From Mytilus californianus (Eukaryota > Mollusca > Bivalvia > Mytilida > Mytilidae): 64,000 bases of DNA. The stretch lies in contig NW_026262734.1 in assembly GCF_021869535.1 (NCBI RefSeq), forward strand, positions 93,997,285-94,061,284, given 5' to 3'. Position numbers and translations under genes: made by a program. Under the pieces are notes generated by a model, which was given only the letters and a program-made list of their open reading frames with translations, searched no databases and was not told the origin of the DNA. Of the stretch, positions 11,658 to 22,800 are shown piece by piece; position 1 is the stretch's first letter; every line of letters starts with the position of its first letter.

Positions 11658-12895
11658 AGGCCGTAACTAGGCCTCAGAAACAGACGAGGCAGGGGTTTGG
11701 GGGCCGCCGACTAAGGCTCCCATGTAATGGGGGAACCAGGGGGTCAAAGCCCCCCGGCCGAAAATTGTAAAATTAGGTTTCGAAATATTACTTGTTACAT
11801 CCGTTTTTGTATCATATTTGCCGTTTTTGTTTCATATTAACTGTATGAAGAACTGCATTAGGCTATCAGAGCCCGCTGACAGGTGCTTGCCTCGAATTTT
11901 GTATCATCAAACATGCAACCATTTACAGTAGGGTACATGTTTGATAGTAGAAAAAGAAGGACAAGTGTGTGTGGTCAACGCTTCATAAAAAATAACATTT
12001 TCAATAACACTTTGAATGCTAGTTCGACCTTTCTTGTGTCACTAAGATCCCATCGTTTGACTACTTGAATTGAATAATTAATTTATTTTGCTAATCTTAT
12101 AAATGCAAAAAACCCGCATCAATAATGATACAAATTTGATACTCTCGGCGAGCAACCGTTACCATATTTAATTGTGCGACCGTCTTTTTTTCGCAAGCCC
12201 GAAATACTCCCACAATACTCCATGAAAATTCAAAATCAAGGAATCAAATTGTCAGTCTGTTAAGGTTTTGTTCTATCCATTTAACATTCGAATGGAATGA
12301 CTCGAATAACCTGCTCTCCATTATATAGCTGAAATAAAGCCCACTTGCCGTTAATCCAAACAAATCCTCCATCTATTCGAAATACATGTTTACTTTTTGA
12401 ATAGCAGCCAGGTTTGTAGCAAAACATTTGAAAATGCCTCAAATCTTCATTATATTTGAAAGAGAAATGCACACAAATTGTGGGTTTTTTTATACTCCTA
12501 CGTGAGCTGTTAATGCTTCTTTAATAATATTGACCTAGCAAGTTGAAGAATTCGAATTATATAAATTTTGATTTACTTTGCGCACTGATAATGTGGGGAA
12601 ACATCCATTACCAATAATAATTCATTTTCGCGGGATATGAATAACTGCAGAAACAAATGCCGGTTTACTGGCGATTGTAATCAGGCAGAGAGTTTGATAC
12701 CTAACGTTGAAATAAAAGTACAGAAGCTGCACGTCATTATTAATTACTATTCGAAGTATGCATTACTTAATTCTTGATATGAAAATGCAAGGATGTGTTC
12801 TACCCCTGCATGCCTAGCTTTCTCCATTTTCTTTTTTTTTTTCATCTTATTTTTTTTTTGGCCAGAAATTCAGACGAGGTCAGTAGCAACGGCCC
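11658..12895. mobile_element. Possible 1.2-kb TIR element
   Basis: The left edge reads AAGGCCGTAACTAGGCCTC followed by CAGACGAGG; the right edge contains CAGACGAGGTCAGTAGCAAC then GGCCCTG. GGCCGT..CTA against TAG..ACGGCC forms a weak inverted pair. A GC-rich segment (11690-11760) with GGGGGAACCAGGGGG lies inside the left edge. No transposase frame seen. The pairing is imperfect and the call tentative. Confidence 0.3.
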
Positions 12896-13225
12896 TGAAA
12901 ACGTTGCCCTTAAATTTGTCTAAAATCATACAATCAATTATATAAAACATGGTGTGACAAGGCTCAAATATATAGGTTACAGTAAGCACTAAAAAGGAAT
13001 ACTTTTAAACTTAAACCCTACTATAATTTTAGGTAAGAAAAGTACACATTTGGCATCTCAATCTAGAATTGAAAAATTATTGTGTTAAAATGGTGTCATT
13101 TCTTTAGAAAGTATATCCAAATTTATTTAAGAGTTTAGGACATCAGTAAACTACTATCATCCCTCTTGTTAGATACAGTACACTCATTTGGATGTATGAA
13201 TACTGAACTACATTATTTCATTATG

Positions 13226-13417
13226 AGGGGCCTGATGGGGGGGGGGGGGGTCTCATCACGATTCACGAGTTGATTTTTTTGTCAATCACGATTCACAGAA
13301 AATAAATTTCCATGATCACGGATCACGAAAATAATAAAAAAAAAATCTGTAGAAAAACGGATCACGATAGCGAAAATGCGCCGATCATGAAGAACGAAAA
13401 TAACCCATCAGGCCCCT
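13226..13417. mobile_element. 192-bp hAT-like MITE with perfect 8-bp target duplication
   Basis: The element has perfect 14-bp inverted ends, AGGGGCCTGATGGG (13226-13239) and CCCATCAGGCCCCT (13404-13417). The flanking 8-mers TCATTATG (13218-13225 and 13418-13425) are identical. An 8-bp duplication is typical of hAT superfamily elements. The interior is built from repeated GATCACGATTCACG-like words and a G homopolymer. It has no coding capacity, so it must have been moved by another element's transposase. Confidence 0.88.
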
Positions 13418-13429
13418 TCATTATGGCAT

Positions 13430-13675
13430 ATCGACCTCGTTCAAATTTGAACTGTTTGCCTGTTCTGTTTAAGCCTTTTCTAAATGGATGCACTTTATCG
13501 TTTTCTGTATTCTGTGTTGCTCAGTCTTTAGTTTCTATGTTGCGTTTTGTGTACTGTTGTTTGTCTGTTGGACGTTTTCTTTTTTACCCATGGCGTTGTC
13601 AGTTTGTTTTCAGCTTATAAGTGATGTTGTCCTTTTGGTATCGTTCCCCTCTCTTTTAGTCTCCTTATATTTTTA
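13430..13675 (+). repeat. Interspersed repeat shared with 61845-61990
   Basis: The run GTGTTGCTCAGTCTTTAGTTT, then GTTTTGTGTACT.TTGTTTGTCTGTT and CCTTTTGGTATC, recurs at 61845-61990. I recognise it as part of a repeat very common in mussel genomes. Its open frames are artefacts. Confidence 0.7.
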
Positions 13676-13791
13676 GTCTACTAGATTTTTAAAAGAAACA
13701 TGACTTGATTGTGTCATTCTCACTGAAATCAATTAAGTACTGTTTCATACTCATATAAAAAACAGCTATATTCTCACTATTAATAAATGTA

Positions 13792-14213
13792 GGACAGAAA
13801 GTCACAGCCGAAAAGTCAAGGATAAAAAGTCACAGGACAAAAAGTCACAATTTATTTTTCTGTAAAAATATTTTCATCTTTTTTTGAACTTATATATCTA
13901 TATAAAGCAACTTTGTAAACAAAATTTATTCTAAAAAGTGATCAGATGATTGTTAGGAAAACAATTTGTCAAATTGCCGTGGTAATTAAATGACTTCATG
14001 GTGCCAAGAAACCTTTGCATGATACAAATTTGATCAATCTTCATTTATCAAGGCGTATGAATTTTCTAAACTGTAAAATAAAAAGAAATTTTTTCAAAGA
14101 ACTTTCTCTTACATATTCAAACAATTATGAACAACTTATTTGTGACTGTTTGTCCTGAGTATTTTGTCCTATCAAATTTGTGACTTTTTCACCTCTGACT
14201 TTTTGTCCGCTTA
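13792..14213. mobile_element. ~420-bp TIR element with AAAAAGTCA words
   Basis: The left end reads AGGACAGAAAGTCACAG then AAAAGTCAAGG; the right end reads TTTGTGACTTTTTCACC then TGACTTTTTGTCC. Inverted pairing spans about 35 bp with mismatches. The interior is AT-rich and noncoding. Confidence 0.65.
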
Positions 14214-14234
14214 CCTCAGAAAAAGACACCCTAT

Positions 14235-14745
14235 CTACCTTAAATAGCATCAGCATCATACTCGCTAAACAGCACCATACTCACTAAAACATGTACAGCA
14301 TCAAATAAGCTAAAAACAGCATCATACTCGCTAAAACAGGATCATGATCATAACCACTTAAACAGCATTATATTCATTAAAACAGCATCATACTCACAAA
14401 AAACAACATCACACGCACTTAAACCACATCATACCATTTTAAACAGCACCACACTCACTAAAAACAGCATCATTCTCACTAAAAACAGCATCATACTCAC
14501 TAAAAACAGCATCATTCTCACTAAAACAGCATCATTCTCACTAAAAACAGCATCACACTCACTAAAAACAGCATCATTCTCACTAAAACAGCATCATTCT
14601 CACTAAAAACAGCATCATACTCACTAAAACAGCATCATACTCACTAAAACAGCATCATACTCACTAAAACAGCATCATACTCACTTAAACAGCATCATAC
14701 TCACTAAAACAGCATCATACTCGATAAAAAACAGCATCATTCTTT
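14235..14745. repeat. Minisatellite, unit about 20 bp (AACAGCATCATACTCACTAA)
   Basis: About 26 head-to-tail units alternate between ACTCACTAAA and TCTCACTAAA forms. It ends where the large TIR element at 14748 begins. Confidence 0.92.
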
Positions 14746-14747
14746 TT

Positions 14748-16657
14748 ATACGACCGCAAAAAAATGTTTGCGTCGTATAATGATATGGTGTCGTCGTCGT
14801 CGTCGTCGTCTGCGTCGGCGTCGTCCGAAGACACATTTGGTTTCCGGACAATAACTTTAGTTTAAGTGAATGGATCTCTGAGTAATTTTACCAGGTCGTT
14901 CAATACCACAAAAGGAAGGTTTGGATTGATTTTGGGGGTTATGGTACAAAATGTACCAACAATTTAGGAATTCGGGGCCAAAAACAAGCATTTTTGTAGT
15001 TTCCGGACAATAACTTGTGTGTTAGTGTATAGATCTCTCAGACATTGTACCACAAGGTTCCATATCACAAAAGGAAGGCAGGGATTGAGTTTTGGGGTAA
15101 TTGCCCTAACGGTTCAGTAATTATGGGCAAAAAAGGGGCCAAAAACAAGCATTTTTTCTAGTTTCCAGACAGTAACTTGTGTTTAAGTGTATGGATTTCT
15201 CAAAAATTGTAATACAAGGTTCCATACCACAAAGGGAAGGCTTGGATTAATTTGGGGGTAATTACTCCAAGGGGGAGTGGGTTTAAAAAGTTTGGGGGAG
15301 GGATTTTTTTTTCCAATTTTTTTTGGGGGGTTCATATTTTTTTCTTCAAAATTTTTGAAATTTCAAATGATTGCACAGTATTGCGCAATAGCACAGTATT
15401 TTTCAATTCCACAGTATTGCACAATAGCAAGAAATCTTCAATTACAAAGTATTGCGCAATAGTAAGAAATCTTCAATTGCACTGTAATGCGCAATAACAC
15501 AGTATTGTACAATAGCACAGTATTGAGCAATAGCACAGTATTGCGCAATAGCAAGAAATCTTCAATTGCACTGTATTGGGCAATAGCAAGAAATCTTCAA
15601 TTGCATAGTATTGCGCAATAGCAAGAAATCTTCAATTGCACAGTATTGCGCAATAGCAAGAAATCTCCAAATGCACAGTATTGCGCAATAGCAAGCAATC
15701 TTCAATTGCACAGTATTGCGCAATAGCAAGAAATCTTCAATGCACGGTATTGCGCAATAGTAAGAAATCTTCAATTATACAGTATTGCGCAATAGCAAGA
15801 AATCTTCAATTGGCCAGTATTACGCAATAGCAAAGTATTGCGCACCAACACAGTATTGTGCAATAGCAAGAAATCTTCAATTGTACAGTATTGCACAATA
15901 GCACAGTATTGCACAATAGCAAGAAATCTAAAATTGCACAGTATTGCGCAATAGCAAGAAATCTTCAATTGAAAATAAATACAAATCTTTTAACCAATTT
16001 CAATGGGATTAATTTAAAGTCTTTAATGTTTGGGAGTTTTAACCTTGTATTACTTTTTTGGATATTGGGCCCCATTTTTAAATTGGTCTACATTGAGTGT
16101 CAAAGGGTTCAACATTAAACTTTGTTTGATTTCATCAAAAACTGAATTATTGCGGCTCTATGATATGCTGAATCTTATTGTGCATTTAGATTTTTATTTT
16201 GGGCCCGGTTTTCAAATTAGTCCATATTAAGGTTTGAAGGCTCTCAAAATTAAACTTTGTTTGATATCATCAAAAACTGAATTCTTGCGGCTGTATGATA
16301 TGCTGAATCTTATTGTGCATTTAGATTTTTTATTTTGGGCCCTGTTTTTCAAATTAGTCCATATTAAGGTTTGAAGGGTCTAAAATTAAACTTTGTTTGA
16401 TTTCAACTAAAATTAAATTTTTGGTGTTTTTTTATATGCTGAATCTAACCATGTTGTTAGATTTTGGATATCAGACCATTCTAGGTAAATTAAATGTCCC
16501 ATTTCAAATTTTTAAGATCTTTGACCACATTTATTTTGTGTCAGAAACCTATATTATGTCAAAAATTTGATCACAATCCAAATTCAGACCGTATCAAGTT
16601 TGAATATTGTGTCAAAACTTGCCCCAACTGTTCAGGGTTAGACCTCTGCGGTCGTAT
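14748..16657. mobile_element. 1.9-kb TIR element with three internal tandem arrays
   Basis: The ends ATACGACCGCA (14748-14758) and TGCGGTCGTAT (16647-16657) are perfect inverted repeats; a GTC trinucleotide run follows the left end. Inside are three separate arrays. The first has about three units of ~170 bp (14830-15245) around CCGGACAATAACTT and ACCACAAAAGGAAGG. The second is a minisatellite (15370-15970) of CAGTATTGCGCAATAGCAAG plus AAATCTTCAATTG. The third has about three units of ~165 bp (16010-16450) around ATTAAACTTTGTTTGAT. No transposase. It lies about 130 bp before the first coding exon of the HSPA12-like gene. Confidence 0.72.
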
Positions 16658-16797
16658 CTGGATGCGCTCAGCGAAGCATTTTATTATCTGTATACTGTTA
16701 AGTTGTGTAATCGAAATTTACTTTAAGCACGAAAAAAATGAACGTGTCATATATGATATTTTGAAGATTGATTTATTTATTTTTAGAAATTATCAAA

Positions 16798-16891
16798 ATG
16801 TGGATCTGTCCTGAATGTTATAAGGAAAATAGTCCTAACAATGAATCGTGTAGTAAATGTAATACTATTAAGCCAGACACTGACCCGAAAG
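16798..16891 (+). CDS. HSPA12-like exon 1: RanBP2 zinc finger
   Basis: ATG 16798-16800; the donor GTAAGA begins at 16892 (phase 1). TTTATTTATTTTTAG just before it (AG 16785-16786) looks like an acceptor, which suggests an untranslated exon further upstream. The residue spacing W-x-C-x2-C-x3-N-x6-C-x2-C is exactly the RanBP2 pattern. Confidence 0.65.
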
Positions 16892-19800
16892 GTAAGAGTT
16901 ACTGATTGGAGAGATATTGATTCGAAAGGTAACTACATAGAAGTGTTACAAGATTGTAGGTTGCACGTTAGTATTTACATTCCGGAATTTATGTATCTGA
17001 ACACTGTGATTGGACAAAATACAGTATCATGAGTATCTACTGAACATATTTCCCAAGCTGAGGGATGAATCAGATGTAGAAAAATATGAAATAATTTAAC
17101 ATACAGGTGAAAATGGATATTTGAGAACTTTTTATGCCCCCGCCGTAGCGGAGGGGGCATTAAGTTTTACCCTTGTCCCTCTGTCCGTACGTACGTACGT
17201 TCGTCCGTACGTCCCAAAATTGGTTTCCGTTCTCAAACTTGAGTTTGCCTCAACCAAATGTTATGAAACTTATACACTATGCTTATTACCACAAAACACA
17301 GATCAAGTTTGAATTTTTGTGGTGTCATTTTAACCGTTCTAGAGTTATGCCCCTTTATAAATGGAAAAATTGCAAAATATTTAGTTTCCGTTCTCTAACT
17401 TTAAATTGCCTCAACCAAATGTTATGAAACTTTTACACAATGCTTATTAACACAAAATACAGATCAAGTTTGAATTTTGGTGGGGTCACTTTAACCATTC
17501 TGGAGTTATGCCCTTTATAAATGGAAAAATTGCAAAATTTTTAGTTTCCGTTCTCTAACTTAAGTTTGCCTCAACCAAATGTTATGAAACTTATACACAA
17601 TGCTTATTACCACAAAATACAGGACAAGTTAGAATTTTAATAGCGTTACTCTAACTGTTCTAGAGTTATGCCTCTTTACAAATGGAAAAAATACTGAATT
17701 TTTCGTTTCTGTTCTTTAACTTTAGTTTGCCTCAACCAAATGTTATGAAACTTATAGACAATGCTCATTACCACAAAGTACCGATCAAGTTTGAATTGTG
17801 GTAGCGTCACTTCAACCGTTCTAGAGTTATGCCCCTTTAAAAATGGAAAATTTGCAAATTTTTTAGTTTCCGTTCTCTAACTTCAGTTTGCCTCAACCAA
17901 ATGTTATGAAACTTATACACAATGCTTATCACCACACAATACAGATCAAGTTTGAATTTTGGTGGGGTCACTTTAACCATTCTGAAGTTATGCCCCTTTA
18001 TAAATGGAAAAAAAATGCAAAATTTTTAGTTTCCGTTCTCTATCTTAAGTTTGCCCCAACCAAACATGAAACCTATACACAATGATTATTACCACAAAAC
18101 TCAGATCAAGTACAAATTTGGGTAGCGTCACTTTTATCGTTCTTGAGTTATGTCCCTTTATAATGTTGTATGCAAGCGGGGGCATCATCTGTGGCCATGG
18201 GGACACATTCTCAATTTATTTCAAATTTTGTATTCACTGCATGATAAAAAACCTAAAAGCACTAGTGACCTTAGGTTTATAAAGATAACAGAAAAGTAAA
18301 CGGTCATCATACATGAATATTATAATGATAGTACTTCAAATAACTGTGTATGTAGGTTCTTGGCCAATGTTTGAAAGTGGTGATAATTCTAAAAAGGCTA
18401 TTATTATCCCTATGGGCCAGGAAATACCACCGTGCCACCTTAAAGGATTCAACTCCTGAAACCAAAGATAAATGCAGAAATGCACGTCGATATCATAAAC
18501 TAGTCAAAACATTTACTAAATTTTATCATCGGTATAAGGACATCATTCGTAAATATAACTCAACATGCAGACATCTTATACGTTCGGGTATTTCACATCC
18601 AATCTTTTATTGTAATATTCTTTACAAAGCACAAAAAATGTCAGTATTCACATCAAAAGCTAACAAAATCTTTAAACAGACTTATTAAGAAGGGATATAG
18701 TTACGATACTGTTGTCAGGTCATTAAAGATTGCATATTTTGGCTTTAATATTGATTCACTTATAGGGTCTTTGCATCGGAATTAAACACATTTATTCTAA
18801 AACCAGTTGTTGGCATGACACGGGTTATATGTTCTTCTCATATATTTTATGACGGTATAATACTAAACCCCTAACAGGAGGGATTGTGCCTGATATTCAT
18901 ATGATGAAGACATAATCTTTCAATCAGTTTAATTGAGGTCTGGAGCTGGCATGTCAGTAACTGCTAGTAGTCTGTTGTTATTTATGTATTATTGTCATTT
19001 TGTTTATTTTCTTTTGTTTCCTATTCTGACATCGGACTCGGACTTCTCTTATACTGAGCTTTACTGTGCGTACTGTTGTGCGTTTGTTTTTTCTACATTG
19101 GCTAGAGGTATAAGGGGAGGGTTGAGATCTAAAAAAAACATGTTTAACCCCGCCGCATTTTTGCGCCTGTCCCAAGTCAGGAGCCTCTGGCCTTTGTTAG
19201 TCTTGTATCATTTTTAATTTTAATTTCCTGTGTATAATTTGGAGTTTAGTATGACGTCCATTAAATGAACTAGTATACATATTTGTTTAGGGGCCAGCTG
19301 AAGGACGCCTCCGGGTGCGGGAGTTTCTCGCTGCATTGAAGACCCATTGGTGGCCTTCGGCTGTTGTCTGCTCTATGGTCGGGTTGTTGTCTCTTTGACA
19401 CATTCCCCATTTCCATTCTCAATTTTATTCGGTATCACTAAACTTAAAAGTGTTATAATTTTCTTTTTAAACACTGGTTCGATACCGCTGCTGGTGGACT
19501 GCTAGTCCTAGAGGTTATCTTCAGCTCAGTAGTCAGTGCTTCTGTACAGACTTAATTTATAAATAACTTTTCTTCAATTCATCGTCAATAGATATTGAAA
19601 TTTTTAAGACATTCAGGTTCCTACACCGTCAGTCAAAGTTGACCCATATGGTTTTGGCAATTCTTTGTAACGTCCTTTCTGGTCCTAAGCTTGCGCTTCG
19701 GACGCACAAATAAACACAGCGTCATTTTTATTTTCAAAAGGAGCTATAGCTAATGGTCCTTAATTTGCTAAAATAAAGAAATGTATATAATTCAAAATAT

Positions 19801-22800
19801 TTTCTTTTCAGTAAGGCGGGAACATCGACGTGCTGATGTATTAAAAGATAAGAAGACGATGTACACACATCCTGGTCCATTCGGATGGAAATTATGTAAA
19901 TACATATTTAGCATATAAAAATACCTATCATTAATAGTTTAAGCTAAACTTAGCGTTTGATTTACCTCACTTCAATGCAAGATCGACATTAAAATAGAAT
20001 TCACCGTTTCAGAATCTAATGCATTCAGGGTCATATTTTCAAAAGTTTACATCAAAACGTTGTAATTGGTTAAAAACGTCCTAAACAATGGAAATTCAAG
20101 CAATGACGTGACGTTATTTTCATTTTCGGGTGCGACCAATTGAATTGCCCATAGTCCTTCAGTTTCTGATACGGCTAATTGGGCTATTAATGTTGATGGG
20201 ATAGCTATACACAAACAACATAAAGCTATTAAGAAGTCAACACGTGGTACTAGTATTTAAAAATAAAAAAGTGTCTCATAGTACAAACGTCGACTAAATA
20301 CATCGTTATACAGAAGCTGTAAAGCAGCGTTATTGCAAGTCACAATCGCCGCAGCACATACTTTCAAAGAGGGACTGGATGGTGGTGGTGAAATAGGGGG
20401 TCTTCATTTCTTTATTCTTTAAATTTTAGCACATTATTCTCTAGTCTGTTAACTCTCTCCAGACCCTCATTAGACTATCGTTGATTGAAGTCTCGTTTCA
20501 AAGTAAGATACGACGAAAATGAATTAAAAAAAACCGTTTAATTTGCATCCTGTCATTCATTAGAACAGTGATCGCAAAATTTATTTAAGCATAGGCAAAC
20601 ACATGATTAATCAGGCATAAGCCTTCATTTTAATTTTCTAAAACCTTTGCAGCAAAACATGGCACAACACCAGACACAGAGAATATGTCAACTGACACGG
20701 CCAAACGTAAGTAAAAATTCTTGGAATCCTTGAGTGGTTGGTCAGTGAAACTCTTATATATATACATTGTATATGCATTAGATTTTAACGAAAGACTTTT
20801 TTTTTCCGTTAGAGTGAGGTTTCTTGTGTGTTAACTGAGTGAGGAGCTTCGAATGAAAATTGAAACACGTGGAGCAATGATGCGCCATATAAAATAATAA
20901 ATAGAAGGAATCTCGACCATAAAATACTATACAAGATGTACGCCATATCCATATATGCACCATACTGATATAAGCAAGAATAACAAAAATAAAATCAAAA
21001 TGATAAGAGGATACAGAGTCACGTATTCGTCTAAATTCGGCCGATTCCGTTTTTCTATATGACACCCGAGGATAGCCGATTGGATACAGAGTATTCAAGT
21101 GACCAATTAACTTCCTGACGTTTGACCAATATCAATAACATAATACTTTTTTTTAAATATTTTGATAATGGAATGAAATCTGGTTCAAAATAGTACTGGA
21201 TGAGGGTTATTTCAGAAACACGTGACACTTGTGCGCACGGAAATTATATCATTTGTTTTTTTTTTTTTTTTTTTGATTCAATGTTTTGTGGTAATATTAG
21301 AAACGTCCGGAGATTCCAAGAATCATTTTTAATCATAACAATTCCCCTAGTTATTATTGTTTTTTTAATATTCAATACCCATCAGTACGTATGAATTATC
21401 ATGAATATGCTATGTCCCTTCTCGGGTCTTCATATATAGGTGTTTTGAACTAAAGAAAAATATGAGGTGTTGATCTATGTATGTTTTTTACAGATATAAC
21501 TTCATGTAGAGATGATTATACAGTCGTTGCTGCATTGGATTTAGGAACAACATATTCTGGATTTGCATTCTCGACAAGACAGAATCCTTTGGACATACAG
21601 CATGTGGAGAAAGTCCCAACGTGTTTATTACTAAGTCCAGAAAAAGAGTTCGTGGGCTTTGGAAACGACGCTATCAAGATATATTCTGAATTGGTAAAAA
21701 ATGGACAACACACTGGTCATTACTTCTTACAGAAATTCAAAATGGATCTTTATGAGAATGAGGTATATACTAAGATAAATAGAAAGCAATATTCTGTGTC
21801 GTTATTGTCTTTCTTATACATATTCCACCTCTTAGATTTACATGGGAAAGACACTTGACTGCATATTTGTTTTGTTTAAGATAGTAGGTTTACCTATAGA
21901 TGTCTTTAAATTTGGTAAAGACACTTGTCTGTTTTAAAAGTCTGAAAGTATTCCTCTTCTCCACAGTACATATACTTAAATGACTATTGTTTAAGATAGT
22001 AGGTTTACATTAACGTCTTTGGTAAAGACACTTGTCTGTTGAAAAAGACCGCAAGTCGACCTCTTTTCCACGGTAAAGACACATTACATATCTATTGTTT
22101 AAGAGGTAGGTTTACCTCTAGATGTCTCTTCTTCATGGTAAAGACACTTCAATGTCTATTTTTCAAGACAGTGGGTTTTTCTTCAAGATGAATATGGTTA
22201 AGAAACGTGTAGGCAAGTTGAATTTAATGCCTCGTATAAATATAGTGTATCCCTCTATCTTGTATAATACGTTAAAGAACCGTTGCAACTACTCTTAAAG
22301 GGGTCTATATGTGGCTTGTTACAATGCGAAATTTCTGCTCGGTTTTAGAGATACATTAGCTCCTTATTAAATTGTAGTAGAAATCTCAATTAACTGTTTA
22401 CAAAACAATGAATTGAGATATTAAGGATTTTCTTCCCCAGGAACTATTATAGATTACCTTTACCTGTAGTTGTCAAACTTTCGGAATTTTGGGTCCTCAA
22501 TGCTCTATAACTTCATGCTTTACTTTCCTTTTTTAACTGTTCTGATTCGAGCATCATTGATGAGTATGTTGGAGAAGAAACGCGCGTCTTGCGTACAAAA
22601 TGTTATTCCTAGTATCTATGATGAGTTTATTCTCAACCTTCTTTCTAATCGACCAGTTTTGAAGAATTAATCATACGTAAGAGTTATGCCCTACAGTGGA
22701 ATGTACTGCTTAATTCAAGAAAATTCAGCTTTGTATATAAGAATAAGGAGATATGGTTGCCAATGAGACTATCCACCAAAGTTCAAATAAAGTGGGGTTC

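Noticed and set aside
14235..14745. CRISPR-like direct repeats
   Set aside because: Units are contiguous with no spacers; it is a plain minisatellite.
15562..15968. Minus-strand frames with repeating cysteine-rich peptides
   Set aside because: They are direct translations of the CAGTATTGCGCAATAGCAAG minisatellite.
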